NCBI GenBank assembly: GCA_002348315.1
Contig: DEAW01000124.1
Span: 2,417 to 42,787, forward strand
From: Planctomycetaceae bacterium UBA2972
GTDB taxonomy: Bacteria; Planctomycetota; Planctomycetia; Pirellulales; Pirellulaceae
DNA: 40,371 nucleotides
Direction of reading: 5' to 3'
The notes below the pieces were generated by a model. The model saw only the letters and a list, made by a program, of their open reading frames with translations, was not told where the DNA came from and made no database searches. Numbering within the stretch: the stretch's first letter is position 1; every line of letters begins with the position of its first letter. A program made the translations under genes and the position numbers. Positions 15,402 through 23,554 of the stretch are shown here, in pieces.

Positions 15402-16823
15402 ATGGCAACTGAAATCACTCCTGATAAAAATGATGAAGCTGAGTCGATTGGCGAAATCAATAAGTATGACTTCCGTACTGAAACGGAAGCAGTGTTTAAG
15501 GCGCAAAAAGGTCTCAACGAGGAAATCGTTCGTCAGATTTCCGCGATGAAAGAAGAACCGGAGTGGATGCTGGAGTTCCGCTTGAAGGCCCTGGAAATCT
15601 TTGAAAGCAAACCCATGCCTGAATGGGGTGGTGATATCGATATCAACTTTCAGGATATCTATTACTATCTGAAACCCACGGATGGTCAGGAGAAGAGTTG
15701 GGACGATGTGCCCGAGGAAATCAAGGAGACGTTCGACCGGTTAGGGATTCCTGAAGCGGAACGTAAATTCCTCGCTGGCGTTAAAGCTCAATTTGAAAGT
15801 GAAGTCGTTTACGGTAGTGTCGCGGAAGACTTAGAGAAGCAGGGAGTGATCTTCACGGATACCGACTCGGCACTTAAAGAACACCCGGAACTGTTTCGTG
15901 AGTACTTTGGAACAATTATTCCCTCGGAAGACAATAAGTTTTCCGCTTTGAATTCAGCGGTTTGGTCCGGCGGATCCTTTATTTACGTTCCACCAGGCGT
16001 AAAGATCGAATTCCCACTACAGGCGTATTTCCGAATTAATGCTCAGAACATGGGGCAGTTTGAGAGAACGCTGATTATCGTGGATGAAGGTGCTGAAATT
16101 CACTACGTCGAAGGCTGTACCGCTCCGATGTATAGCAGCGATAGCCTCCATTCAGCTGTGGTCGAAGTGATCGTTAAGAAAAATGGACGTTGCCGTTATA
16201 CAACGATCCAGAACTGGGCCAACAATATCTACAATTTGGTGACCAAGCGAGCTGTTTGTTATGCAGACGCCACGATGGAATGGGTTGATGGAAATCTAGG
16301 TAGCCAATTGACGATGAAGTACCCAGCCGTCTATATGATGGAGCCTGGTGCCCATGGTGAAATTTTATCGATCGCCTTCGCTGGCAATGGCCAGCATCAG
16401 GATGCCGGAGCTAAGTTAGTCCATGCTGCTCCGCATACGACAGGTCAGATCATCTCCAAATCCATTTCGAAAAATGGCGGACGCAGTAGTTACCGCGGGT
16501 TAGTTCGAGTGGAAGAAGGGGCGACGCATGCGAAGAACAACGTCGTCTGTGATGCATTGATTCTTGACCCTGAAAGTCGCAGTGATACCTATCCGTATAT
16601 TGAAATCATGGAACAGGATGTCTCTATCGGACACGAAGCGAGTGTTTCCCGGATTGGTGAAGAACAGCTGTTCTATTTGACCAGTCGCGGACTGTCCGAA
16701 ACCGAGGCAAGTGCCATGATTGTTAATGGGTTTATCGAGCCGCTGGTAAAAGAACTTCCCATGGAATATGCCGTAGAGCTTAATCGACTGATTCAACTCC
16801 AAATGGAAGGGTCGGTCGGCTAG
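15402..16823 (+). CDS. sufB: Fe-S cluster assembly scaffold SufB
   Basis: A 473-residue beta-helical scaffold that builds [4Fe-4S] clusters with SufC and SufD. Motifs: F-V-I-like core G-G-S-F-I-Y-V-P-P-G-V, A-E-I-H-Y-V-E-G-C-T-A-P, N-W-A-N-N-I-Y-N-L-V-T-K-R, and the late N-N-V-V-C-D-A-L-I with a conserved Cys. The C-terminal helical SufC-binding part reads S-V-S-R-I-G-E-E-Q-L-F-Y-L-x-S-R-G-L. Length fits SufB. The leader has CGGAGAGA upstream of the ATG. The following 107-bp gap to sufD contains a 6-bp GC hairpin (16839-16852) without a T-run, so read-through to sufD is likely. Confidence 0.97.
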   Translation: MATEITPDKNDEAESIGEINKYDFRTETEAVFKAQKGLNEEIVRQISAMKEEPEWMLEFRLKALEIFESKPMPEWGGDIDINFQDIYYYLKPTDGQEKSWDDVPEEIKETFDRLGIPEAERKFLAGVKAQFESEVVYGSVAEDLEKQGVIFTDTDSALKEHPELFREYFGTIIPSEDNKFSALNSAVWSGGSFIYVPPGVKIEFPLQAYFRINAQNMGQFERTLIIVDEGAEIHYVEGCTAPMYSSDSLHSAVVEVIVKKNGRCRYTTIQNWANNIYNLVTKRAVCYADATMEWVDGNLGSQLTMKYPAVYMMEPGAHGEILSIAFAGNGQHQDAGAKLVHAAPHTTGQIISKSISKNGGRSSYRGLVRVEEGATHAKNNVVCDALILDPESRSDTYPYIEIMEQDVSIGHEASVSRIGEEQLFYLTSRGLSETEASAMIVNGFIEPLVKELPMEYAVELNRLIQLQMEGSVG

Positions 16824-16930
16824 TCCCCTCTAAGTGTGTGCCCGACCGGGCATTACTAATTCACTAACAACCGAGTGAGTTGATGTCGCCTTAGACGCAC
16901 AACTTGCTTTGAGATAGATAAAGAAGTTTC

Positions 16931-18232
16931 GTGACGCAATTAGGTTTTAACGCCGAAGGTTTTCAGGCATTTCTCTCAGGTCGAACTGAACCTGACTGGG
17001 TGACAGACCAACGTAATGACGCCTGGAGTCAATTTAACGATCAGCAATGGCCCACTCGCCGTGAAGAAGAGTGGATGCGAACCGATATTCGCTTGTTCAA
17101 GCTGGATAAATTCTCGATGCCCAGTGCGGAAAATGTAGAGGGAGTTGATGACGTCACTCCCCTGCTCTCTGCCGGAGTTGAACTGGGTGGTGCCGTGCAC
17201 AGCCATAACGGAATCTGCCTGGCTGACTCGATGTCGGATGATTTGAAAGAGCAAGGTGTCGTTTTTGGGAGTCTGGATCGATTGGTTAGTGAGCACAGTG
17301 GCTTACTTGAGTCATTGCTGTTTCAACGCGCATTTGACCGGGAAGATAAATTCGCAGCACTGCATGCCTCCTGCTGGACTGGTGGCCAGTTGCTGTATGT
17401 TCCTAGAGGAGTTCATGTGGAACAACCGTTTCACGTCTTGTCCTCTTTGGCCGATGGCGGAGTGGATCTCGGACATACGATCGTTATTCTGGAGGATGGT
17501 GCCAGCGCCACGTTACTCGCTGAAACAGCCTGTAGTACTGAAGAGACCGAAGGCCTGCACTGTGGAGCGATTGAACTGATAGTGAGAGATCGAGCGAATC
17601 TTCGATACGTCAACCTGCAGAACTGGGGACAGCGTGTCTGGCATTTTGCTCGCCAAAAAGCAATCGTTGGACGTGATGCTCATTTGCAATGGACTAGTGC
17701 AGCGATGGGGTCGCGGCTTTCCAAGGTGAATCAGCATGTCGTACTCGATGGTGAAGGAGCCCGTTCTCAGATGAATGGAGTGCTGTTTACCGAGAATAAA
17801 CAGCATCTCTCATATCACACCCAGCAGTATCATAAACAAGCAAATTGCTACAGCGATTTTCTATACAAGGCCGCTTTGCAGGATAAGTCTCATACCGTCT
17901 GGCGTGGGATGATCAAAGTGGACGAACAGGCACAGCAAACCGATGGTTATCAGAGAAACGATAACCTGTTGCTATCCAATAGTTCCCGAGCGGATTCTAT
18001 TCCGGGACTTGAAATTGAAGCGGATGATGTGCGATGTACTCATGGCAGTACGACCGGCAAAGTAGATGAAGAAATGATTTACTACGCACAGTGCCGTGGA
18101 TTTACCCGGAAAGAAGCTATGCGTTTGATTGTGACAGGGTTTTTCCAGCAGATTTTCGATCGAATTACGATCGACAGTGTTCGGGATGCTCTGGGACTGG
18201 CGATCGCTCGACGCGTACGGGACTACGAATAA
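16931..18232 (+). CDS. sufD: Fe-S cluster assembly protein SufD
   Basis: A 433-residue paralogue of SufB that forms the SufBC2D complex. The beta-helix core has A-S-C-W-T-G-G-Q-L-L-Y-V-P-R-G-V, L-Q-N-W-G-Q-R-V-W-H-F-A-R-Q-K and M-G-S-R-L-S-K. The C-terminal part shows L-E-I-E-A-D-D-V-R-C-T-H-G-S-T-T-G-K, the family segment with the conserved Cys-x-His, then Y-Y-A-Q-C-R-G-F. It starts at GTG, preceded by AAAGAAG. The stop codon lies inside a 14-bp direct repeat that leads into the Rieske gene. Confidence 0.95.
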   Translation: MTQLGFNAEGFQAFLSGRTEPDWVTDQRNDAWSQFNDQQWPTRREEEWMRTDIRLFKLDKFSMPSAENVEGVDDVTPLLSAGVELGGAVHSHNGICLADSMSDDLKEQGVVFGSLDRLVSEHSGLLESLLFQRAFDREDKFAALHASCWTGGQLLYVPRGVHVEQPFHVLSSLADGGVDLGHTIVILEDGASATLLAETACSTEETEGLHCGAIELIVRDRANLRYVNLQNWGQRVWHFARQKAIVGRDAHLQWTSAAMGSRLSKVNQHVVLDGEGARSQMNGVLFTENKQHLSYHTQQYHKQANCYSDFLYKAALQDKSHTVWRGMIKVDEQAQQTDGYQRNDNLLLSNSSRADSIPGLEIEADDVRCTHGSTTGKVDEEMIYYAQCRGFTRKEAMRLIVTGFFQQIFDRITIDSVRDALGLAIARRVRDYE

Positions 18233-18263
18233 AGGCGGCATAAAGGACGGAATAAAGGCGGCA
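18227..18263 (+). repeat. 14-bp direct repeat at the sufD end
   Basis: Two identical 14-bp copies (18227-18240 and 18250-18263), period 23 bp, each containing ATAAAGG. The first copy holds the sufD stop and a related ATAAAGGACGG lies between. Each unit resembles a Shine-Dalgarno, upstream of the Rieske ATG at 18280. Confidence 0.8.
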
Positions 18264-18279
18264 GGCCGAAGGGGACACC

Positions 18280-18600
18280 ATGACCGAATTTGTTGAAGTG
18301 GCGACGGTCGATCAGTTGGAGGACCCCGGAAAGACGATTCTTGAAGTTGCTGACCGAATCGTTGTCCTGGTACATGTAAATGGCCTGTTCTATTGTATTG
18401 ACGATGTCTGTACTCATGATGACGGGCCGTTGTCCGACGGAGAGCTCGACGGTTGCGACTTAATCTGCCCGCGACACGGAGCACGATTTGATGTTTGTAC
18501 CGGTAAGGCTAAAACCTTACCAGCAACTCGCCCTACGGCCAGTCACGAAGTTAAGGTTGAAAATGGAGCTGTCTTTGTTAAGGTATGCGAAGACGATTAA
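18280..18600 (+). CDS. Rieske-type [2Fe-2S] ferredoxin
   Basis: A 106-residue soluble non-haem Rieske protein of the kind found in suf clusters and as a dioxygenase ferredoxin. The two cluster motifs are C-T-H-D-D-G-P-L and C-P-R-H-G-A-R-F-D, giving the Cys-x-His and Cys-x2-His pairs. There is no membrane anchor. Context suggests it delivers electrons to, or receives a cluster from, the SufBCD scaffold; this is inference. It ends 28 bp before the SufT-like gene. Confidence 0.93.
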   Translation: MTEFVEVATVDQLEDPGKTILEVADRIVVLVHVNGLFYCIDDVCTHDDGPLSDGELDGCDLICPRHGARFDVCTGKAKTLPATRPTASHEVKVENGAVFVKVCEDD

Positions 18601-18628
18601 TGTCTACACTGCAGGGAGTTAAGAGACT

Positions 18629-18952
18629 ATGGCACTAACTGAAGATCATGTTCGCGAAGAACTCAAAAAAGTGATCGACCCCGAACTGTTCGTCAATATT
18701 GTCGACTTAGGGTTGATCTATAAAGTCGATTTTGAAGCGAATGAAGAAGATGATACGAAGCAGGATGTGAAGATCGACATGACCATGACCAGTCCGATGT
18801 GTCCTGCTGGTCCGCAGTTGATCGCCAATAGCAAGCAAGTCGTGTCGGTTCTCGAGGAAGTGGCGGAAGTCGAAGTAAAAATTGTGATGGATCCTCCCTG
18901 GACTCCGGACTGCATGACCGAAGATGCTCGTGATCAACTAGGTATCTTCTAA
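18629..18952 (+). CDS. SufT-like metal-sulfur cluster maturation protein (DUF59/MIP18 family)
   Basis: A 107-residue protein of the DUF59 family: E-L-K-K-V-I-D-P-E-L near the N terminus, I-V-D-L-G-L-I-Y, and M-T-S-P-M-C-P-A-G with the conserved Cys. It ends M-D-P-P-W-T-P-D-x-M. Family members (SufT, MIP18/CIAO2, PaaD) help transfer or mature Fe-S clusters. Its place at the end of the suf genes fits SufT. It lies 15 bp upstream of the mfnD-like gene, so the suf and C1-cofactor genes may share a transcript. Confidence 0.9.
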   Translation: MALTEDHVREELKKVIDPELFVNIVDLGLIYKVDFEANEEDDTKQDVKIDMTMTSPMCPAGPQLIANSKQVVSVLEEVAEVEVKIVMDPPWTPDCMTEDARDQLGIF

Positions 18953-18967
18953 GCAACTCAGAATTGC

Positions 18968-19999
18968 ATGCGCGTCTATCTTTACGAAATGGTATCCGGT
19001 GGCGGGGCTTTGCTGCCGTCAAAGGTCAATCGACACGATTCCTGTCTGGCCGAATTAGATGATTTCCATCAATTGCCCAATTTGATTTTTGATGGCTGTT
19101 TGATGTTGAAGCAGCTAGTGGAAATTTATCTAACGATGCCGGAGGTGGAAGTCTGGGTTTCAATAGATAGCCGTCTGACCGAGTTTGGAAAACAGTTACA
19201 GGATCTGGCCAGTGTCGATGGCAAATCTCCGGTCGTACTCTACGCAGAGCCTACGACACCGTGGGCTGTGTTTGAAGAATGCTGCCGCGGTGCCGACTGG
19301 ACTCAGATTGTCGCTCCTGAGTTAGGGCGACTATTGGAGGATGCTGCCGGACGTTGTGTCATTGCGGGCGGAAGTCTGCTCGGTCCCGAATACAAACTAT
19401 TGCAATTGGGAGTCGATAAAATTCGACTCCATCGCTGGGCTGAACAGCATGATGTGAGGATGCCTTCATGGGGGATTCTGGAGAACGGCGAATCTGAGTT
19501 TGTCATCGCAGATTCACCGACGTTGCTCAAGCCGGTTTGTGGTACGGGTGGAGTTGGCGTGCAATATGCTACGGAAGCATTTCCTGAGACGGGACGATGG
19601 TTGTTGGAAGAGTATGTATCCGGAACCTCTGTGAGTGTTGCGGCAATGGTCACTCCCAAAGGACCCGCCCTCCTGCCACCATGCTATCAGCTATTGGGTG
19701 GCCAACATGGATTCGAGTACGAGTCAGCCAGTTTGATAGAAGACCAGGAACATCGTGCTCGAGCCTGGCGTCTGGCAGATCAAGTGTTCTCAGCGTGTCC
19801 GCTGTCTGAGAGTCGTGGCTGGGTAGGCCTGGATCTGATCCTTGGCGAACATGAAGACGCAGATGTACTGATTGAGATGAATGCTCGGGTAACGAGCACG
19901 GTGGAAGTGATTTCGCAGTTAGATTCCTTCGTTCCGTATCAGTGGAATAAATCTACTAATCTTACCGAACTGATGTTAGCAGCAGTTGCAGGAAACTGA
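18968..19999 (+). CDS. ATP-grasp ligase, MfnD-like (methanofuran/methylofuran synthesis)
   Basis: A 343-residue ATP-grasp enzyme. Seen: a short N-terminal domain opening M-R-V-Y-L-Y-E, then an ATP-grasp core with L-L-K-P-V-C-G-T-G-G-V-G-V (nucleotide loop Lys and Gly-rich turn), E-E-Y-V-S-G-T-S-V-S-V, and metal ligands in V-L-I-E-M-N-A-R. In methanogens MfnD is an ATP-grasp tyramine-glutamate ligase. Bacterial methylofuran is reported to carry tyrosine, so the acceptor here may differ. The assignment rests on this fold plus the mfnE- and mfnF-like genes beside it. It follows the SufT-like gene by 15 bp. Its last 61 bp overlap the 3' end of the mfnE-like gene on the other strand. Confidence 0.75.
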   Translation: MRVYLYEMVSGGGALLPSKVNRHDSCLAELDDFHQLPNLIFDGCLMLKQLVEIYLTMPEVEVWVSIDSRLTEFGKQLQDLASVDGKSPVVLYAEPTTPWAVFEECCRGADWTQIVAPELGRLLEDAAGRCVIAGGSLLGPEYKLLQLGVDKIRLHRWAEQHDVRMPSWGILENGESEFVIADSPTLLKPVCGTGGVGVQYATEAFPETGRWLLEEYVSGTSVSVAAMVTPKGPALLPPCYQLLGGQHGFEYESASLIEDQEHRARAWRLADQVFSACPLSESRGWVGLDLILGEHEDADVLIEMNARVTSTVEVISQLDSFVPYQWNKSTNLTELMLAAVAGN

Positions 20000-20538
20000 C
20001 CGTCAACGTAGCCACGCCGAGCCAGTATTTTATGCTGCTGAACTGGAGGAGTCGCTGACTTTAAAAGGTGTAAATCAGCGTCGAGTACGCTTGCAATGCG
20101 TGCTGCTATCGAATCACTCGTCGTTTCCCAGGAGGATGGCAGTAACGGTGGAGGTAATTGTGGTTCATGCAATGTCATAAAGTTGGAAACTTCGAATCCG
20201 ATGACCGTGTTTGTCTGTTCCTGAGTTGAGGAATCTGTGACGTTCTGTCTGAGTGCGTTCCAGTCATTGAGCACGGTAGCCTGAAGTTGATCGCAAACGT
20301 GGCGAGTGTTGCGATCCATTACAAGAATGCTGTTTGTGTGGCATTCGTTGGCAGAGAGATTGAACTGAAGTTGTTGTTGTCTTAATCGTTCAACCTGTGA
20401 GCCTCCTCCGCAAATAAGGATGGTTAAGGGAGAGTTTAGATTGTCCAGATAGTTGCCAAGTTTAGCTGCCAGGCCTTCACGACGCAGCAGGCTTCCTCCC
20501 ACTTTGACGAGATTGATTTTATTATTCTGCGACTTCAT
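19939..20538 (-). CDS. Amino-acid-kinase-fold kinase, MfnE-like
   Basis: A 199-residue protein of the amino acid kinase (aspartokinase/uridylate kinase) fold. The N terminus has L-V-K-V-G-G-S-L-L (ATP phosphate site), then I-L-I-C-G-G-G-S-Q-V, and late W-E-T-T-S-D-S-I-A-A-R-I-A, the segment typical of the methanofuran pathway kinase MfnE. MfnE phosphorylates 5-(aminomethyl)-3-furanmethanol phosphate to the diphosphate used by MfnF. The ATG overlaps the mfnF-like stop by 4 bp (ATGA), indicating translational coupling. Its end runs 61 bp into the convergent mfnD-like gene. Function is inferred from family features and neighbours. Confidence 0.75.
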   Translation of the reverse strand: MKSQNNKINLVKVGGSLLRREGLAAKLGNYLDNLNSPLTILICGGGSQVERLRQQQLQFNLSANECHTNSILVMDRNTRHVCDQLQATVLNDWNALRQNVTDSSTQEQTNTVIGFEVSNFMTLHEPQLPPPLLPSSWETTSDSIAARIASVLDADLHLLKSATPPVQQHKILARRGYVDGQFPATAANISSVRLVDLFH

Positions 20539-21596
20539 TGCTGCGTCTCCGAAAGATCCTGTTTTAGCAATGAGGCCACCGCATAGGCCGGGCCAATCCG
20601 AGCTAGGTCGGCTGTGTCGACAGAACAGAGCGTTTCGAGGGAAATGACTTCAGCATCGGTTCGAAGTTCGTTGTTTAAGAAGTTGGCTTGCCCGGCGGCA
20701 ATGATCGCGTCTGCAGGCGTGTTGAGTGACGAGGACACCTTGTTAAATGCTTTGGCGATCAAATCGACAATGGCTTTACGAGCCTGATGTATCATCGCGT
20801 CAAGCTGCTGAGGCTGGATTAAATCAGGGCATTCACAGATCATGCGGGAAAGTCTTCGCTTTGCGTATTCTCTCGTCGCTGGATTGCCGTCGGCTGTAGC
20901 TGTACAGTTTGGTCGTTCGGCGATTTCACCAGTCAGTAAAAAGACGTCGAGCGTCGTAGCAAACAGCTCGCGAGCAATCGGGGTTGCCACCGAGTCGAGT
21001 TGGAATTCAGAGAGGAGGCTGCATAGCGGAGTCCGTTCGACTCCACAGTAAACCAGCTGTCCGGCCTGGAGTCTCGCTAAATCATCGCGTGCAGTCGTCG
21101 CAACTTCTCCGCCTTTTATCGGAATGATATCGGTAGTTGTCGTACCAATGTCGAGCAGGATCGAGGCACCGAAAGGACGTAGTTTGGCAGCTAGATTGGC
21201 GGTTGCATGCCAATTGGAAGCTGCCAATCGCTCCCAATTCTTCCGGGCGTCACGACAACGACACCACTGCCCATCGGTCATATAGAAATGAACGTCGGTT
21301 GCATCCCTGGTGGCTGAGCTTACGGATTCGCATATCGAAACAACTCCTTCTTTTTTCGATTCGAAGCAATCGGCCAACTCGCCGGTCATGGTGACAGCTA
21401 TGGCAGAAAGGACGCCACCGGATTGAGTGTATTCGGTCAGTAGCGACTCAATGGTTGCTGTTAGCTGTCTGTGCTGCTTCCACATAGGAAACGTGACGGC
21501 CTTTAGAAAACTGCCGTCATCTGTAGCTAGTTTGATATTAGCACCGCCGATATCAAGACCCAGAATGTTGCCTGTTTGGGACATGGTCAATGGCAT
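20535..21596 (-). CDS. Hydantoinase/oxoprolinase-related H4MPT-linked C1 protein, MfnF-like
   Basis: A 353-residue protein of the ASKHA/hydantoinase-related family known as an H4MPT-linked C1 transfer pathway protein. Phosphate loop 1 is I-L-G-L-D-I-G-G-A-N-I-K and loop 2 is L-L-D-I-G-T-T-T-T-D-I-I-P-I, the strongest mark of the family. Methanogen MfnF joins the furan-methylamine diphosphate to gamma-glutamyltyramine to form the methanofuran core. Together with the MfnE- and MfnD-like genes this supports methylofuran synthesis for the formyltransferase/hydrolase complex of formaldehyde oxidation. An alternative ATG lies at 21584. It is upstream of, and overlaps by 4 bp, the mfnE-like gene. 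The terminator at 21640-21677 insulates it from the gene before. Confidence 0.82.
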   Translation of the reverse strand: MPLTMSQTGNILGLDIGGANIKLATDDGSFLKAVTFPMWKQHRQLTATIESLLTEYTQSGGVLSAIAVTMTGELADCFESKKEGVVSICESVSSATRDATDVHFYMTDGQWCRCRDARKNWERLAASNWHATANLAAKLRPFGASILLDIGTTTTDIIPIKGGEVATTARDDLARLQAGQLVYCGVERTPLCSLLSEFQLDSVATPIARELFATTLDVFLLTGEIAERPNCTATADGNPATREYAKRRLSRMICECPDLIQPQQLDAMIHQARKAIVDLIAKAFNKVSSSLNTPADAIIAAGQANFLNNELRTDAEVISLETLCSVDTADLARIGPAYAVASLLKQDLSETQQ

Positions 21597-21639
21597 GCCT
21601 TTAGCGAATGATCGAGTTGAATTCTATCTACAAAGCTAC

Positions 21640-21677
21640 AAAAAAAAGCCTTCCCGGTATAGCACCGGGAAGGCTTT
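21640..21677 (-). terminator. Rho-independent terminator of the DUF1598-like gene
   Basis: A perfect 14-bp stem (21645-21658 with 21664-21677), 5-nt loop, and an 8-base A run on the plus strand (21640-21647) giving a T-run on the minus strand. It lies 44 bp after the stop of the gene at 21721-23088. Confidence 0.95.
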
Positions 21678-21720
21678 GTCGTTGATTGAACGAAGCGTGA
21701 GGCAATGTGGGGTCGAGGAC

Positions 21721-23088
21721 CTAGTTCCACCATTGTCCGGATGAGTACTGGGCTTCGGCTTTTTTCCACACAGCCTGTACTTCAGGGCTTAATGTTGGGT
21801 TCTGTGTTGGCGACAGGTAGTCAATGTCGACTCCGCCTGAAGCGGTCACAACTAAACCACGAGATGTCTTAATGAAACTGGTTTGTGTGCTGACTTGACG
21901 CGGCGTGTGCCATGCTTCGGTGGCCACACTTCGTTGGGTTCCGAGCAGGTGTGGAAGTTCAAGCTGAGCTGTTTGCTGCAGATTATGATTTCGAATGACT
22001 GCGGCGGCAACACACATGTCCATGACATTACGCAATTCGGTGAACACTGGATCTTCTTTGCCCAATGCGTTATAGCGATCGGTCATCATCTTGGCCCACT
22101 TTTGAGCGGCAGGGTCTTTGCCGACTGCCTGAACCTTTCCGTCAGCCTGGTAAAGTTCAGATTCGGTCATCGTCTTGACTCCCTGTCCGCGGATTTCCCA
22201 GGCAAGTCCCTGAGCGTCACGGGCAACACTGTCATAGTTACATGCCAGCCACCAACGTGGATTGATATTGGAACTGGTGACGCTGACTGAGTTACGAGCG
22301 GTGGAAATGAATCCAGGTAAGACTTTTGAGTCATCCAACTCCATAGCGATCTGTTTCATGCGGATATCTGCCGCAACAAGAATTCGTGCGAAGTGAGTAT
22401 CACCGGGGACACCATTGATGGAAACCGTTTGGTTCCCCATAGCACGCTTCAGTTGAGGCGCCAAAATGTTCGGGTTGCGAACACCAGCCTGAGACAAGCG
22501 GTTCAACGTGCTTTTGTAGTTTACCCATCCCTGTTTGGTAGGATCGATGGAGCAACTGATACGTTCCGGTTGTTTTGCATTTACGGCTCGCAAAGCACTG
22601 AGGAGATTATCCAATAGTAATACTGGTTGTCCTGTGGTAACGCCAACTACATTGGCTTTGTCGTCAATTTTCCAACCTTCGCCAGGGCCGGCCAACACAA
22701 TATCCTGCTGTTCAGGGTAAATAAAAATGTATTGGATCCGTTGCAAACCAGCCAGATACTTTACTTCATCTGGTAAGGCACCCTGTTGATTGGCAACGGC
22801 GTCAGCGATAGCTGCTTCGAGTCCTCGAAGTGAAACCGTACGCAGTTCGGTTCTGGCCGCCATTTTACCTTTTGCAGGTTGCATGTTCTGACGCATTTCT
22901 TTCAGGAGCAGCTTGCGGCTTTCGACATCCACGTTACTCACTACACCGTCAGCATTAATGGAGATCCCACCCACACTGTTGTTACGGAAAAAACCATTCC
23001 CGCCGGCATAAACGAATTGGAAAGTAAAAGCGACAGCCATCAGGGCGGCCACACCCGCAATGCGTTTATATGCACGATGACTCATCAT
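21721..23088 (-). CDS. Secreted protein, DUF1598-like
   Basis: A 455-residue protein with an N-terminal signal peptide (basic H-R-A-Y-K-R, hydrophobic core, ending near V-Y-A). The mature part begins G-G-N-G-F-F-R-N-N-S-V-G-G-I-S-I-N-A-D-G-V-V and continues as an alpha/beta protein without catalytic motifs I recognise. It resembles proteins annotated DUF1598 in planctomycetes; this is memory of family style, not a search result. Expected in the periplasm or cell envelope. A strong Shine-Dalgarno (AAGGAG, 23097-23102) precedes the ATG and a strong terminator follows, so it is a monocistronic, probably well-expressed gene. Confidence 0.7.
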   Translation of the reverse strand: MMSHRAYKRIAGVAALMAVAFTFQFVYAGGNGFFRNNSVGGISINADGVVSNVDVESRKLLLKEMRQNMQPAKGKMAARTELRTVSLRGLEAAIADAVANQQGALPDEVKYLAGLQRIQYIFIYPEQQDIVLAGPGEGWKIDDKANVVGVTTGQPVLLLDNLLSALRAVNAKQPERISCSIDPTKQGWVNYKSTLNRLSQAGVRNPNILAPQLKRAMGNQTVSINGVPGDTHFARILVAADIRMKQIAMELDDSKVLPGFISTARNSVSVTSSNINPRWWLACNYDSVARDAQGLAWEIRGQGVKTMTESELYQADGKVQAVGKDPAAQKWAKMMTDRYNALGKEDPVFTELRNVMDMCVAAAVIRNHNLQQTAQLELPHLLGTQRSVATEAWHTPRQVSTQTSFIKTSRGLVVTASGGVDIDYLSPTQNPTLSPEVQAVWKKAEAQYSSGQWWN

Positions 23089-23096
23089 AGTTGGAA

Positions 23097-23102
23097 CTCC
23101 TT
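23097..23102 (-). promoter_or_regulatory. Strong Shine-Dalgarno of the DUF1598-like gene
   Basis: AAGGAG on the minus strand, 8 nt before the ATG at 23088. One of the few consensus ribosome sites in the window. Confidence 0.8.
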
Positions 23103-23138
23103 AGTCAAATTCCCCGTAGCTGTTGGCAGCCACATACC

Positions 23139-23158
23139 AGGTACTGGGATTAGTACCT
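23139..23158. repeat. 7-bp inverted repeat upstream of the DUF1598-like gene
   Basis: AGGTACT (23139-23145) and AGTACCT (23152-23158) with a 6-nt spacer, 51-70 bp upstream of the gene on the minus strand. Operator-sized dyad. Confidence 0.6.
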
Positions 23159-23324
23159 CAAATAATTCTCTGTTCAATTCACTCAAAACGAGCGTGACAA
23201 ATACTTTGAAAGACTGTGCCATTATCCAATGCTGGAAAACGGGACAAACAGTCCATCGAATATTCCTTCGTCATTTCTGATGGCGTATCCAAAGGTTTAT
23301 CCTGACCTTCAAAATAGAAGCCAT

Positions 23325-23373
23325 GATTGTTAAATGCAATTAAACTCACCCTAATCGGTGCCATTTAACAATC
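23325..23373. repeat. Perfect 12-bp inverted repeat
   Basis: GATTGTTAAATG (23325-23336) and its exact complement in 23362-23373, spacer 25 nt. AT-rich, no T-run after it, so not an obvious terminator. Confidence 0.75.
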
Positions 23374-23478
23374 TAACACTAGTATTATTGGCAGAAGCCC
23401 CGGTAAGGCAAACACAATTCATGTACCATTTAGAGACGATATGCCCTGCTGATACTTAAAAGTACGGATTCTATCAGT

Positions 23479-23554
23479 TGTATCAAAAAAACGCAGTCTG
23501 GAATTCAGCTGGATGTTCGTTTTTGATACACTAAGTTCAGGAACAGTTTTGATA
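23479..23554. repeat. Inverted repeat TGTATCAAAA / TTTTGATACA with third half-site
   Basis: Left arm 23479-23493 and right arm 23518-23530 are complementary except for two extra A. A further TTTTGATA lies at 23547-23554, 26 bp from the preceding copy. All lie 58-134 bp upstream of the activator start: possible operator set or leader stem-loop. Confidence 0.6.

Noticed and set aside
16839..16852. GC-rich hairpin after sufB as a terminator
   Set aside because: No T-run follows and sufD is the next gene of the same complex.
16868..16882. CAAC-N7-GTTG as a SufR box between sufB and sufD
   Set aside because: Only one copy, not upstream of the regulator or sufC, and the spacing differs by one from the cyanobacterial box as I recall it.
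23354..23400. TGGCA-type elements in the 23 kb gap as a sigma-54 promoter
   Set aside because: TGGCAC on the minus strand and TGGCAG on the plus strand lack a -12 TTGC element at the proper distance.
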